Assembly: GCF_023115425.1 (NCBI RefSeq)
Contig: NZ_CP096032.1
Location: forward strand, 62,001-126,000
DNA from: Synechococcus sp. A10-1-5-1
GTDB lineage: Bacteria > Cyanobacteriota > Cyanobacteriia > PCC-6307 > Cyanobiaceae
Direction of reading: 5' to 3'
Length of the DNA: 64,000 nucleotides
Under the pieces are notes generated by a model. The model saw only the letters and a list, made by a program, of their open reading frames with translations. It ran no database searches and had not been told where the DNA came from. Both the position numbers and the translations under genes were made by a program. Of this stretch, positions 35,646 through 44,387 are shown piece after piece; positions within the stretch are counted from its first letter, which is position 1, and every line of letters starts with the position of its first letter.

Positions 35646-36746
35646 ATGGGCTTGCGGGTCTCGATTGTTCTGCCCACGTACAACGAACGGGGCAATATCG
35701 AGCCGCTCCTGGCCCAGCTGCTTCCCCTAGGTGAGCAGTGGGACTTGGAACTGCTGGTGGTGGATGACGACTCGGCCGATGGAACCGCCGAGCTGGTGCG
35801 TCAGCTTGCCCACAACGAGCCGCGGCTTCGTCTGATTCGTCGGGTCGGCCGCTCTGGCTTAGCCAGCGCCATTAAGGAAGGTCTGCTGGATGCCACCGGT
35901 GATTTGGTGCTGGTGATGGACAGCGATGGCCAGCATGAGCCGGGTTCGGTTCGCCGGGCGATCGAAACCCTGGAAGCCGGGGGCTCGGATCTGGTCATCG
36001 GTAGCCGCTTCCATCCGGAGGCCCAGATCCTCGGGCTGAGTGACCGCCGAGAGACGGGATCTACCTGGGCGAATGCCAGTGCCCGCTTCAGCTTGCCGAA
36101 GCGCTACGCCCATCTCACGGATTACATGAGCGGCTTCTTTGCCCTCCGCCTTGAGCCCCTGCTTCCTTTGATCCGGGGTGTGGATGTCAACGGTTTCAAG
36201 TTCCTCTACGAACTCCTGGCCGTCAGCCGTGGCCGCTTGAGCACCGCGGAGGTGCCCCTGACCTTTCAACCCCGCACCTACGGCAGCTCCAAGTTGGATC
36301 TGGCCATCTTTTGGGACTTTTTGATCTCGATCCTCCATACCCTGAGCTTCCGCCTGTTGCCCAGACGCGCCATCAGCTTTGGTTTGGTGGGGATCAGCGG
36401 TGTCCTGGTGCAGTTACTGATTACCCAGCTCTTCATGGCCCTCTGGGGGTTGGGCTTTGAGCAGGCTCTGCCGATCGGCGTGATCTCGGCCGCCAGTTCT
36501 AACTACCTGATTAACAACGCCCTGACCTTCCGCTTCGCTCGCTTGAAGGGCGTTTTGCTGGTTCGCGGTCTGCTGAAGTTCCTCCTTGTGGCATCCCTGC
36601 CGGTGATGGCGAATGTGGGCTTGGCTTCGGCCTACTACAGCCTTGTTGCACCAAATGCCTTTTGGGCGCAGTTGGCCGGCATCGTTGTGGTCTTCGTCTG
36701 GAACTACGCCGCCAGCAGCCGCTTCGTCTGGAACACCCCCAACTAG
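35646..36746 (+). CDS. Polyprenol-phosphate glycosyltransferase (DPM1-like) fused to a GtrA domain
   Basis: A 366-residue membrane-anchored family 2 glycosyltransferase. Residues 1-225 are the GT-A domain: VSIVLPTYNERGNIEPLL, the DDDSADGT nucleotide segment and VMDSDGQHEPG (DxD), then FHPEA...MSGFFALR and KFLYELLAV, close to dolichol-phosphate mannose synthase-like enzymes. The last ~130 residues are a GtrA-type four-TM domain (ISFGLVGISGVLVQLLITQLF ... NYLINNALTFRF). It likely loads a sugar onto undecaprenyl phosphate for the neighbouring GT39-type transferase. ATG 35646 follows a short leader after the rpoD terminator. Confidence 0.92.
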   Translation: MGLRVSIVLPTYNERGNIEPLLAQLLPLGEQWDLELLVVDDDSADGTAELVRQLAHNEPRLRLIRRVGRSGLASAIKEGLLDATGDLVLVMDSDGQHEPGSVRRAIETLEAGGSDLVIGSRFHPEAQILGLSDRRETGSTWANASARFSLPKRYAHLTDYMSGFFALRLEPLLPLIRGVDVNGFKFLYELLAVSRGRLSTAEVPLTFQPRTYGSSKLDLAIFWDFLISILHTLSFRLLPRRAISFGLVGISGVLVQLLITQLFMALWGLGFEQALPIGVISAASSNYLINNALTFRFARLKGVLLVRGLLKFLLVASLPVMANVGLASAYYSLVAPNAFWAQLAGIVVVFVWNYAASSRFVWNTPN

Positions 36747-36748
36747 TG

Positions 36749-38515
36749 ATGCAGCGGCTTAGAACCTGGCTGGATGCCAACCCCTCTCGCGCCCTCGGTG
36801 CAGCCTTGGCGGCCCTCTTGGGCCTTTGCCTGCTGGCCTTTTTTAACCAGCTGGGCAGCTTGGGTCTGCTCGATAAGACCGAAGGGCTCTTTGTCGAGGT
36901 GCCGCGCCAGATGGAGCTGAGCGGTGACTGGGTCACCCCCCGCTGGAACGGCGAGCCCTTTTTTGACTACCCCGTTTGGGGCTACTGGATGGTGGGCCTC
37001 AGCTTCCAGCTGTTCGGCATCAGTGAATGGGCGGCCCGTTTGCCGGCTGCCCTTGCGGCCACAGCCGTGGTCTTTGCGCTCTTTGGCCTACTGCTCGCCC
37101 TCGCGCCTGCCCAGGAGTCCGTCAGTGACCGGCTTGGACGGGCCACCCTCTGCAGCGGCCTCTTGGCCTTGACCCCAGGTTGGGTGGGCTGGGGCCGCTC
37201 GTCGGTCACCGACATGTTTTTGGCCAGTGGGATCAGCCTGGCCTTGCTTGGTTTCGCGCTGGCCTATTTGCGCCGGGACCGGCCTTGGCTGCGCCAGCTC
37301 GGACATGTCGCCCTGGCGCTCTTCTGCGGGATCGCGGTGCTGGCGAAGGGACCCGTGGGGTTGCTTTTGCCCGGCCTCGTGATCATTGGCTTTCTGCTGT
37401 TGCGTCGTGATCTCTGGCCTGAGGTCCGGCAGACCCCCTGGCTGCCGCTGCTGTCCCTCTTCATCGGCGTCACCCTGCCTTGGTACGCGGCCGCGACCCA
37501 GGCGAACGGCTTCGACTTCCTGGCGCGCTTCATCGGTTTCAGCAACCTGGAGCGCTTCACCTCCGTCATCTACGCCCACCCCGGTCCCCCTTGGTTCTAT
37601 TTGCCCTGGTTGCTGCTCTTGGCGCTGCCCTGGTCGCTGTATCTCCCCGCGGCGATTCTCGATCTGCAGCTCTGGGCCCCCCAGCGCTGGCACCGCGCTG
37701 ATGCGGGAACGGCCCTGGCGCAATTGGCGCTGATTTGGCTGGTCGTTGTCGTCGCCTTCTTCTCGGCGGCCGCTACCAAGTTGCCTGGCTACATCCTTCC
37801 GGTTGTTCCCGGTGTGGCTCTGCTGGTGGGACTGTTCTTTGCCCCCCTTTCGGCGCGTCCCCCCCGCCCGGTCTGGCTGGATCGCCTGCAGCGCGGCAGC
37901 GGCTGGTTCAACGCTCTGTTGCTTGGAGCGATGGCGTTGGCGGCGGTGCTCGCCCCACGCCTGATCGAGGTGGACCCCTCCTATCCCGGCTTTGCCGATG
38001 CGATCGCGCGCTCGGGTTTGCCCTGGCTTCTGGCCCTGCCGCTTGCCGCCGCCTGCGCTGGCTTGATCGTCTTGCTGCGGGCCGCGAACCCGGAGGCACT
38101 GCGTTGGTTGTGGCTGCCCAATGCTGCTGGCTTCGCGGCGGTGTTGGCCCTGGTGATTCCAGTCTTGGCGCCCTTAATGGACCGCGAGCGGCTCTTGCCC
38201 ATTCGGGTCTTGGCACGTCAGGCCGCCGCTGCGGCGGAGCCCGGAGAGCCGCTGTTGGTGGCGGGCTACAAGCGCTACAGCGTGGTCTTCTACAGCGGAC
38301 GGCCTGTGCTGTTCGTGCACGATGCCCGCTCCGCTCGAGAGCAGCTGGAGGCGCAAGCCAGCGCTGCTGGATCGGTTTTGGTCTTGGGGTCCGATCGGGA
38401 GCTCTTGGACCTTGGCGTGGGACCGGGTGATGCGGAACTGCTCGGTCGTTTGGATGCCCACCGCTTGATCAGACTGGACCGCAGCACCCTCGAACAGTTG
38501 AGCGAAAGACCTTGA
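36749..38515 (+). CDS. ArnT/PMT-family (GT39) membrane glycosyltransferase
   Basis: A ~588-residue polytopic transferase using a polyprenyl-phosphate sugar donor. The first luminal loop carries the family signature GLLDKTEGLFVEVPRQMELSGDWVTPRWNGEPFFDYP, where the Asp/Glu pair is catalytic. About ten to twelve TM helices and a C-terminal soluble domain (RVLARQAAAAAEPGEPLLVAGYKRYSVVFYSGRPVLF) follow. ATG 36749 lies 2 bases after the stop of the DPM1-like gene, so donor-synthesising and donor-using enzymes are one operon. Target (lipid A-like lipid, glycan or protein) is not evident. Confidence 0.9.
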   Translation: MQRLRTWLDANPSRALGAALAALLGLCLLAFFNQLGSLGLLDKTEGLFVEVPRQMELSGDWVTPRWNGEPFFDYPVWGYWMVGLSFQLFGISEWAARLPAALAATAVVFALFGLLLALAPAQESVSDRLGRATLCSGLLALTPGWVGWGRSSVTDMFLASGISLALLGFALAYLRRDRPWLRQLGHVALALFCGIAVLAKGPVGLLLPGLVIIGFLLLRRDLWPEVRQTPWLPLLSLFIGVTLPWYAAATQANGFDFLARFIGFSNLERFTSVIYAHPGPPWFYLPWLLLLALPWSLYLPAAILDLQLWAPQRWHRADAGTALAQLALIWLVVVVAFFSAAATKLPGYILPVVPGVALLVGLFFAPLSARPPRPVWLDRLQRGSGWFNALLLGAMALAAVLAPRLIEVDPSYPGFADAIARSGLPWLLALPLAAACAGLIVLLRAANPEALRWLWLPNAAGFAAVLALVIPVLAPLMDRERLLPIRVLARQAAAAAEPGEPLLVAGYKRYSVVFYSGRPVLFVHDARSAREQLEAQASAAGSVLVLGSDRELLDLGVGPGDAELLGRLDAHRLIRLDRSTLEQLSERP

Positions 38516-38520
38516 TCGCC

Positions 38521-39189
38521 ATGCCTCCTCTTGTTCGCGAGTGGCTGCACGTTCTCGGCCGGCGGCGCCTCTTCATTGCTCTGGCCATCGCGGTGGTGCT
38601 GCTGGTGGCGGGTCCCAGCCTCAAGGTCAATGCTCCGGACGCATGGGATCGGGCCCTGCTCGATGGGCTGCATCAGCAGATCCCGGAGTGGTTAGGTCAG
38701 CTGTTGCTCGTGGTCTATCAAGCCAGCGGTGTTCACGTGACCGCCGTGCTGGTGTTGGCCGTCCTCAGCTTTCTGGCCTTCAAGCGGTTTTGGCCTGATT
38801 TGGTTTGCCTGGTGGCGGGAACCGGGGGGATCTTGGTGATCGTTGACCGTCTTCTGAAGCCCTGGTTTGATCGACCGCGGCCCGACGCCAGCCTGCTGGA
38901 GCTGAGTGGCCGCAGCTTCCCCAGTGGCCATGCTGCTGGCTCGGTGGTCTTTTATTTCATGAGCTGCACCCTGCTGGCCGCCCACTATCCGCGGCTGCGC
39001 AGGCCTCTTTTTGTCCTCTCAAGCCTCTGGGTGGCGCTGGTCTGGCTGAGCACGCTCTACTGCCGAGCCCACTGGCCAAGCGACATCCTGGCGGGGGCGG
39101 CCGTCGGTTATGTGTGGCTCAGCTTCTGCCTCGCGGGGTTCACCGTCTGGGAGCGGCACCATTCCAATCCTTCCTCTTCCCATGGCTGA
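38521..39189 (+). CDS. PAP2-family membrane phosphatase
   Basis: A 222-residue membrane phosphatase (PAP2/undecaprenyl-diphosphatase type). The three catalytic motifs are visible: KPWFDRPRPDAS (KxxxxxxRP), SFPSGHAAGS (PSGH) and CRAHWPSDILAG (SRxxxxxHxxxD with Cys instead of Ser). Several TMs surround them. It could recycle polyprenyl diphosphate produced by the two glycosyltransferases upstream; that is inference from the operon. The TTG at 38512 is possible, but ATG 38521 gives a normal start. The stop overlaps the next gene by 8 bases. Confidence 0.92.
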   Translation: MPPLVREWLHVLGRRRLFIALAIAVVLLVAGPSLKVNAPDAWDRALLDGLHQQIPEWLGQLLLVVYQASGVHVTAVLVLAVLSFLAFKRFWPDLVCLVAGTGGILVIVDRLLKPWFDRPRPDASLLELSGRSFPSGHAAGSVVFYFMSCTLLAAHYPRLRRPLFVLSSLWVALVWLSTLYCRAHWPSDILAGAAVGYVWLSFCLAGFTVWERHHSNPSSSHG

Positions 39190-39586
39190 CGTCCCCTCGC
39201 TGCTGGCTTCGCTGAAGGGACTGCGTTCAGCCCCAACGTTGTCCGCGGCTGAGCAGGGCCAGCTGTCCGAACAGCTGATGGCTGCGCTGGCCACTTGCGA
39301 GTGGTTCACCGTTGGCGTCATGGCCCCCTCTGCCGCCGTCGCCGTCGCAAGCCTGCGGGCTCTGGAGGCGCGGCTCTCCTGGGAGGCCCTGGAACTGGAT
39401 CCCGCTTGCGAAGAGCTGGCCTCCATTGAGGGACCCGTCTTCCTCAAGGCCAACCAGAACACCGGGCGGTTCCTGGTGCGCCGCGAGACCGGCCTCGGCG
39501 AAGGCCTGCTCATCACCGGCCACAACCCTGAGGATCCCAGCACCGAAGACACCTGGGGTCCTCTTCCCTTAGGTCTGATCGGCTGA
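39182..39586 (+). CDS. DUF1824-family protein
   Basis: A 134-residue soluble protein from ATG 39182, overlapping the PAP2 stop in another frame. It matches DUF1824, a cyanobacterial family: CEWFTVGVMAPSAAVAVASLRALEARLSW in the middle, then GPVFLKANQNTGRFLVRRETGLGEGLLITGHN and a terminal TEDTWGPLPLGLIG. No function is known to me. The frame is open upstream to 39110, but that part lies inside the PAP2 gene. It ends the short operon; hemC follows after ~115 bases. Confidence 0.85.
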   Translation: MADVPSLLASLKGLRSAPTLSAAEQGQLSEQLMAALATCEWFTVGVMAPSAAVAVASLRALEARLSWEALELDPACEELASIEGPVFLKANQNTGRFLVRRETGLGEGLLITGHNPEDPSTEDTWGPLPLGLIG

Positions 39587-39703
39587 GCTGGGCGCACGCG
39601 ACGACTGATCAAGACTTACTAGGCCTTTGGCCGGGATGGGCACTCCACTCCTTAGGCTTATCGGCTGTGATTCGGCGGCTTTTTGCTGCCTTGATGCATT
39701 CCG

Positions 39704-40657
39704 ATGGCTGGTTCCCAACTGCGCATTGCCTCCCGCCGCAGCCAGCTGGCCATGGTCCAGACCCATTGGGTGCGTGACGAGCTGGCTAAGGCCCACGACG
39801 GTCTGGAGATCACCATCGAAGCGATGGCCACCCAGGGCGACAAGATCCTTGACGTGGCCCTGGCCAAGATTGGTGATAAGGGTTTGTTCACCAAGGAGCT
39901 CGAGGCTCAGATGCTGGTGGACCGCGCTGACATCGCCGTCCACAGCCTGAAGGATCTCCCTACGAACCTTCCCGAAGGCCTGATGTTGGGCTGCATCACC
40001 GAGCGGGAAGATCCTGCCGATGCCTTGGTGGTGCACGAGAAGCACAAGGACAAGACCCTTGCGACCCTTCCTGAGGGGGCCGTGGTGGGCACCAGCTCCC
40101 TTCGCCGTTTGGCCCAGCTGCGTCACCACTACCCGCACCTCACCTTCAAGGATGTGCGCGGCAATGTGATCACTCGCCTGGAGAAGCTCGATTCCGGCGA
40201 GTTCGATTGCCTGATCCTGGCCGCTGCCGGGCTCGGCCGCCTGGGCTTGGGGGATCGGATCCATGAACTGATCGATCCCTCCATCTCTCTCCATGCCGTC
40301 GGTCAAGGGGCCCTGGGGATTGAGTGCCGCGATGGCGACACCAAGGTGCTGGAGCAGATCAAGGTTCTGGAGCACGTTCCCACCGCCCGTCGCTGTCTCG
40401 CCGAGCGCGCCTTCCTTCGCGAACTCGAGGGTGGTTGTCAGGTGCCCATCGGCGTCAATACCCGTTTTGAGGGTGACCAGCTGGTGGTGACCGGCATGGT
40501 CGCCAGCCTCGATGGCAAGCGTCTGATTCGTGATCAGGTCCAGGGTGATCAAACCAACCCCGAAGCCCTTGGGATTGACTTGGCCCACAAACTGAAGGCC
40601 CAGGGAGCAGGAGAGATCCTGGAGGAGATCTTTGCAACCGTTCGGCCCGAGGCCTGA
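39704..40657 (+). CDS. hemC: Hydroxymethylbilane synthase (porphobilinogen deaminase)
   Basis: Polymerises four porphobilinogens in tetrapyrrole (haem, chlorophyll, corrin) synthesis. The 317-residue protein has [18 protein letters not shown], the [11 protein letters not shown] block, [16 protein letters not shown], and the dipyrromethane-cofactor Cys in [16 protein letters not shown] 39704 gives [13 protein letters not shown]. The 3' end overlaps the ClC gene start region by 26 bases in a different frame. The upstream gap may hold its promoter, but no strong match to consensus was seen. Confidence 0.98.
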   Translation: MAGSQLRIASRRSQLAMVQTHWVRDELAKAHDGLEITIEAMATQGDKILDVALAKIGDKGLFTKELEAQMLVDRADIAVHSLKDLPTNLPEGLMLGCITEREDPADALVVHEKHKDKTLATLPEGAVVGTSSLRRLAQLRHHYPHLTFKDVRGNVITRLEKLDSGEFDCLILAAAGLGRLGLGDRIHELIDPSISLHAVGQGALGIECRDGDTKVLEQIKVLEHVPTARRCLAERAFLRELEGGCQVPIGVNTRFEGDQLVVTGMVASLDGKRLIRDQVQGDQTNPEALGIDLAHKLKAQGAGEILEEIFATVRPEA

Positions 40658-42632
40658 CACCCTTCCGGAAGGGGCCCTGCCCGAGCTGGATGAGGCTCGG
40701 CCCCTTCCCTTTCAGTGGAGCCTGTTGGCATGGGCCGCCCTCGTTGGGGGCCTGACCGGATTGGCCGTTGTCGGCTTCCATGAGCTTCTCGGTCTGATCA
40801 ACAACGGTTTGTTTGGTCCCGCCGTGTCCTGGGCCCTCGCTCTGGTGGGCCAGGTTCAGCCGCAGCCTCCGGTTCTTCCTGCCGAACCCTTGCCTGTGGA
40901 CAGCGGTACACCGCTGCGGGCGCTGCTGCAGATCGGCCTGGGGGGGGTGGGTTTTTTGCCTGACCAGGCTCCACTGCCTCCGGACCCTGCCCCGGCTCTG
41001 GCTGGAGACCTCCCTCTGTGGTTGGCCTCTTGGCCCGTGGTGCTGATGCCGGTCCTCGGTGGATTGGGGGTTGGCGTGCTGAGGCTCTGGTCGAAGGATC
41101 TCGGCCCTGGCCTGCCCAGCTTGATGGCCATGGCCGATGGAGCTGTTCAGGCCAAGCCCAAGCTGCCGTTTCAGCGGTTGCTTGGGGCCTCGTTGAGCCT
41201 TGGCAGTGGCGCTTCTCTGGGCCCTGAGGGCCCCAGCGTGGAGAGCGGCGGAAACATTGGTCTCTGGCTGGGGATGCGCGGGGGCCTGCCCCCCGAGTCA
41301 CAGAAGGCCTTGGTCGCCGCTGGCGTCGCCGCCGGACTCGCCGCGGGCTTCAAGGCGCCCATCGCTGGCGTTTTTTTCGCTTTTGAAGGGAGCTACAGCA
41401 CCATTCCCGGTCGTCCCAGCATTCGCGCGGTGCTGGTGGCGGCGGTGGCCTCCGCCCTGGTGACCCAGTTGTGCCTGGGCAGTGATCCGATCTTTCGGCT
41501 CCCGGCCTACGAGGTGCGCTCCCCCCTGGAGTTACCCCTGTATCTCGGACTGGGCCTCTTGGCCAGCGGGGTTTCCCTGGCTCTGTTGCGCCTGCTGGCG
41601 GCTGGCCGGAGTCCAGCTGCCCAGCGGCTATTGGGACGGCTGCCCTCATGGCTGTTGCCAGGGTTGGGAGGCTTGGCCATCGGTCTGATGGCCCTGGGTT
41701 TCCCTCAGGTGCTGGGGGTTGGCTACGACACGATCGAGGCCCTGCTGGGCAGTGGCGGCGGGATTGCCCTGCTGACTCTGGTGGGACTCTTGCTGGTGAA
41801 GCTCTTGGCCACCGCTTTGAGCAGTGCCACGGGATTTGTGGGTGGCGGTTTTGCGCCGTCGCTCTTTGCCGGGGCTGTGTTGGGCAATGTCTACGGCCAA
41901 TTGCTTGGGGACAGCGGCTTTGGTCTACCGGTGGCGGAACCTCCGGCCTACGCCATGGTTGGGATGGCCGCGGTGCTCGCCGGAAGTGCCCGTGCTCCGC
42001 TCACCGCCCTGTTGCTGCTGTTTGAGCTGACCCGGGACATTCGCATCGTCTTGCCGTTGATGGCGGCAGCCGGCCTGAGTGCGGCCCTGGTGGAGCGTTG
42101 GCAGGGCTTGGCTGACCCTGGATTACTGGGACCGGATCGACTGGAGGACCAGCGTCGTCATGCCCTGGCGGCCCTGCCGGTGCTTGAAGCCTTTGAGCCG
42201 GAGGCCCCGTTGGTCCTCAATGCTGCGGAGTCAGCCCAGTCGGCTCTGCAGCAACTGCTTTCGGCCCATGGCCACTGCTTGATGGTCGCGCAGGAGAACT
42301 GGGTCGTTGGGCTGGTGACCCTGGCGGATTTGCAGCGCGCGCTGACGGGGTTGGGGCCTGCGGTCACCCTGGCGGAGTGCCGTCGCTCCGATTTGCTGTG
42401 GCTTCCTGCGTCAGCGAACCTTGCCCAGCTGGAAGATCAGCTCCGCCCCAACGGCCTGCGTCAACTGCCGGTCTTTGATCTCAGCCTGCCTGACCTGCCC
42501 CATCTCCCCAGTGCTCTGCCCAACAGCGGATTGCCGGTGAAGGCTTTGCAGGGGCTTGCGAGTCGCGATGGGATGGCGCGTGCCGTGGCCCGTGCCCAAG
42601 CCATGAAAAAGGCCCCCGACTGGGGGCCTTGA
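40632..42632 (+). CDS. ClC-family chloride channel/antiporter with C-terminal CBS region
   Basis: A 666-residue membrane protein. ClC selectivity motifs are seen: [14 protein letters not shown] (GxEGP; the gating Glu is present), a helix with [14 protein letters not shown], and [15 protein letters not shown] (GxFxP). About 16 helices are expected up to residue ~500; the remaining ~165 residues look like CBS regulatory domain(s) ([40 protein letters not shown]). Long extracytoplasmic Pro-rich insertion near residues 70-130. The start TTG 40632 lies within hemC; no better start is seen before the first helix. The last codons contain a terminator that acts on the opposite strand. Confidence 0.92.
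   Translation: MQPFGPRPDTLPEGALPELDEARPLPFQWSLLAWAALVGGLTGLAVVGFHELLGLINNGLFGPAVSWALALVGQVQPQPPVLPAEPLPVDSGTPLRALLQIGLGGVGFLPDQAPLPPDPAPALAGDLPLWLASWPVVLMPVLGGLGVGVLRLWSKDLGPGLPSLMAMADGAVQAKPKLPFQRLLGASLSLGSGASLGPEGPSVESGGNIGLWLGMRGGLPPESQKALVAAGVAAGLAAGFKAPIAGVFFAFEGSYSTIPGRPSIRAVLVAAVASALVTQLCLGSDPIFRLPAYEVRSPLELPLYLGLGLLASGVSLALLRLLAAGRSPAAQRLLGRLPSWLLPGLGGLAIGLMALGFPQVLGVGYDTIEALLGSGGGIALLTLVGLLLVKLLATALSSATGFVGGGFAPSLFAGAVLGNVYGQLLGDSGFGLPVAEPPAYAMVGMAAVLAGSARAPLTALLLLFELTRDIRIVLPLMAAAGLSAALVERWQGLADPGLLGPDRLEDQRRHALAALPVLEAFEPEAPLVLNAAESAQSALQQLLSAHGHCLMVAQENWVVGLVTLADLQRALTGLGPAVTLAECRRSDLLWLPASANLAQLEDQLRPNGLRQLPVFDLSLPDLPHLPSALPNSGLPVKALQGLASRDGMARAVARAQAMKKAPDWGP
42606..42630 (-). 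terminator. Strong intrinsic terminator for ppa2, inside the ClC coding end
   Basis: GGCCCCC (42611-42617), loop GACT, GGGGGCC (42622-42628): a perfect 7-bp GC stem. Read on the minus strand it is followed by TTTTT (complement of AAAAA at 42606-42610), so it terminates ppa2 transcripts. It lies entirely within the last codons and stop region of the convergent ClC gene, whose C-terminal residues (KKAPDWGP) are encoded by the hairpin. Confidence 0.85.
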
Positions 42633-42650
42633 TGCCATCAGGGCCAGAGC

Positions 42651-43238
42651 TCAGTTGACCAGTTTGGGGGCGATGACTTCCATGTAGCGGGCCTCGCACT
42701 CCTTGACGATCTTTACGGCTTCAGCGCAGTCGAAGAAACCGTTGACGCGGCAGGTGCCGGGCTTCTTGAGGTCCTTGTAGTGCTCCCAGTAGTACTGGGT
42801 TTCCTTCAGCCAGTGGTCACCCAGTTGGGTGTAGCTGGTGATGTGGTCCATGCGCTTGTCATCGGCCAGCACGGCAATGACCTTGTCGTCGACTTCGCCG
42901 CCGTCGTCGAATTTCATGATGCCGATGATCCGGGCTTCCACCAAGGAGCCAGGCACCAGGGGCTCGGTCACGCCCACGATCTCGATGTCGAGGGGATCAC
43001 CATCCTCATCCCAGGTGCGGGGGATGGTGCCGTAGGCGAAGGGATAGGCCAGGGAGGAATAGCCCACGCGATCCAGCTTGAGGTGACCGGTTTCGGTGAT
43101 CAGCTCATACTTATTAATCGTGTTGCTGTTGAGCTCCACGATGGTGTTCAGCCGCAGCTCCGCTTCATCGGCAAAGGCCGGCAGCACATGCAGCAGGTTG
43201 AGCATCGTGCGGCTTGGGGCGTGGTCGATGTTCGCCAT
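42651..43238 (-). CDS. ppa: Inorganic pyrophosphatase, family I (copy 2)
   Basis: Second PPase of the window, about 195 residues from ATG 43238 (MANIDHAPSRTMLN). Active-site blocks are VELNSNTINKYELI (Lys-Tyr-Glu), AYPFAYGTIP and the complete metal motif DEDGDPLDIEI (Asp79, Asp81, Asp84), followed by VDDKVIAVLADD and YYWEHYKDLKKPG. It is quite different from copy 1 (20568-21083) in length and blocks, and unlike it keeps all three Asp. The C-terminal end lies next to a strong terminator. Both copies may be used under different conditions; that is inference. Confidence 0.94.
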   Translation of the reverse strand: MANIDHAPSRTMLNLLHVLPAFADEAELRLNTIVELNSNTINKYELITETGHLKLDRVGYSSLAYPFAYGTIPRTWDEDGDPLDIEIVGVTEPLVPGSLVEARIIGIMKFDDGGEVDDKVIAVLADDKRMDHITSYTQLGDHWLKETQYYWEHYKDLKKPGTCRVNGFFDCAEAVKIVKECEARYMEVIAPKLVN

Positions 43239-43307
43239 CAGGGCAGCGGGCCTAAAGATGGGCGGCATCCTACGGAGTTCCCGGAACAGCCTTGATGGCC
43301 GGGCTGA

Positions 43308-44336
43308 TTAGGCCGCCAGAGCTTCAGAGTCCTGGTCAAGCTCTGCCTGGTCTTGATCCCGCTTGGCTTCAAAGGCCTGAATCCAGGACCAGGCCTCTTC
43401 CGCTGAATCGGTGAATTGGAAGAGCTCCAGGTGCTCTTCGCGGATCAGGCCACAGTCCGCTAGGTAGTCGAAATCAATCAGCCTTTGCCAGAAGGCTTTG
43501 CCAAAGAGGATCACCGGCATTTGACGCTTGATCGCCGTCTGACGCAGCGTGAGCACCTCAAAGAGTTCATCGAGGGTGCCGAAGCCACCGGGGAAGAGGA
43601 CGGCAGCGCTGGAGCGTTTGACGAAGTGGAATTTGCGCAGGGCGAAGTAATTGAACTGGAAGCAGAGCTCGGGGCTGATGTATGGGTTGGGTTCAGGTTC
43701 TCCGGGGAGCTTGATGCTCAGACCGATTGAGCGTCCCCCTGCATCAAAGGCGCCGCGGTTCGCGGCTTCCATGATTCCCGGCCCCCCTCCCGTGACGATG
43801 ACGTGGTTGTGGTGCCCGGCCTGCTGATCCGCTGAGACCAGCCGAGTGAACTCTCTGGCCTCGTCGTAGTAGCGCGAAAACTCGAGTTGGGTTTGGCTGC
43901 GTTTGCGTTGTCGCTGCAAGGCAGGGCTATCGGGGTCGCGGGCGAGCTCAGCTTCTGCGGCGGCGAGCCGCTGCTCGGCAGCGCTGCGCTCAATGATGTT
44001 CACACCACCGAAAATGATGATGGTGGAATCAATGCCTTCGGCGTCGAGGATTTGCTGCGGCTTGCTGATTTCAAGGAGCATCCGTACACCGCGCATCTCG
44101 GCGCTGCACAGGAGGTCTTCATCGGAATGGGCCAGCTGATAGCTGGAGGACTGCAAGATCTGATTGAGGTTTTCACTAACCAAGCGCTCGTCTTCACTGC
44201 GCCTGGTGTGGGGAGCTGCTGAAGAGTTCAGCGCTGGGCTATTGACGCTCCGTGCCCGATCCCTGGTCGTCAGATCGAAACTCGCCTTGCGGGGGAATTG
44301 ATTGGCCACTTCTTTCTTCTCGCGCAGGCACATCAC
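43308..44336 (-). CDS. LOG-family nucleotide 5'-monophosphate phosphoribohydrolase-like protein
   Basis: A 342-residue protein of the 'lysine decarboxylase-like'/LOG family (cytokinin riboside 5'-monophosphate phosphoribohydrolase type). The key motifs are VIVTGGGPGIMEAANRGAF and the PGGFGTLDELFEVLTLRQ catalytic loop (PGGxGTxxE). The family cleaves the N-glycosidic bond of nucleotide monophosphates; substrate in cyanobacteria unknown. The first ~100 residues are a less conserved extension containing LLEISKPQQIL and IIFGGVNIIERSAAEQRL, longer than short LOG proteins (~180-200). Upstream of the M32 peptidase gene, but on the same strand downstream. Confidence 0.9.
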   Translation of the reverse strand: MMCLREKKEVANQFPRKASFDLTTRDRARSVNSPALNSSAAPHTRRSEDERLVSENLNQILQSSSYQLAHSDEDLLCSAEMRGVRMLLEISKPQQILDAEGIDSTIIIFGGVNIIERSAAEQRLAAAEAELARDPDSPALQRQRKRSQTQLEFSRYYDEAREFTRLVSADQQAGHHNHVIVTGGGPGIMEAANRGAFDAGGRSIGLSIKLPGEPEPNPYISPELCFQFNYFALRKFHFVKRSSAAVLFPGGFGTLDELFEVLTLRQTAIKRQMPVILFGKAFWQRLIDFDYLADCGLIREEHLELFQFTDSAEEAWSWIQAFEAKRDQDQAELDQDSEALAA

Positions 44337-44387
44337 AGCGCGATGGTCAGCGTTTGCACACCTTTGTGCCGTTTCTTCACGGAGCGG

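Noticed and set aside
39569-40660. Long minus-strand ORF opposite hemC
   Set aside because: Antisense shadow; hemC has all family motifs.
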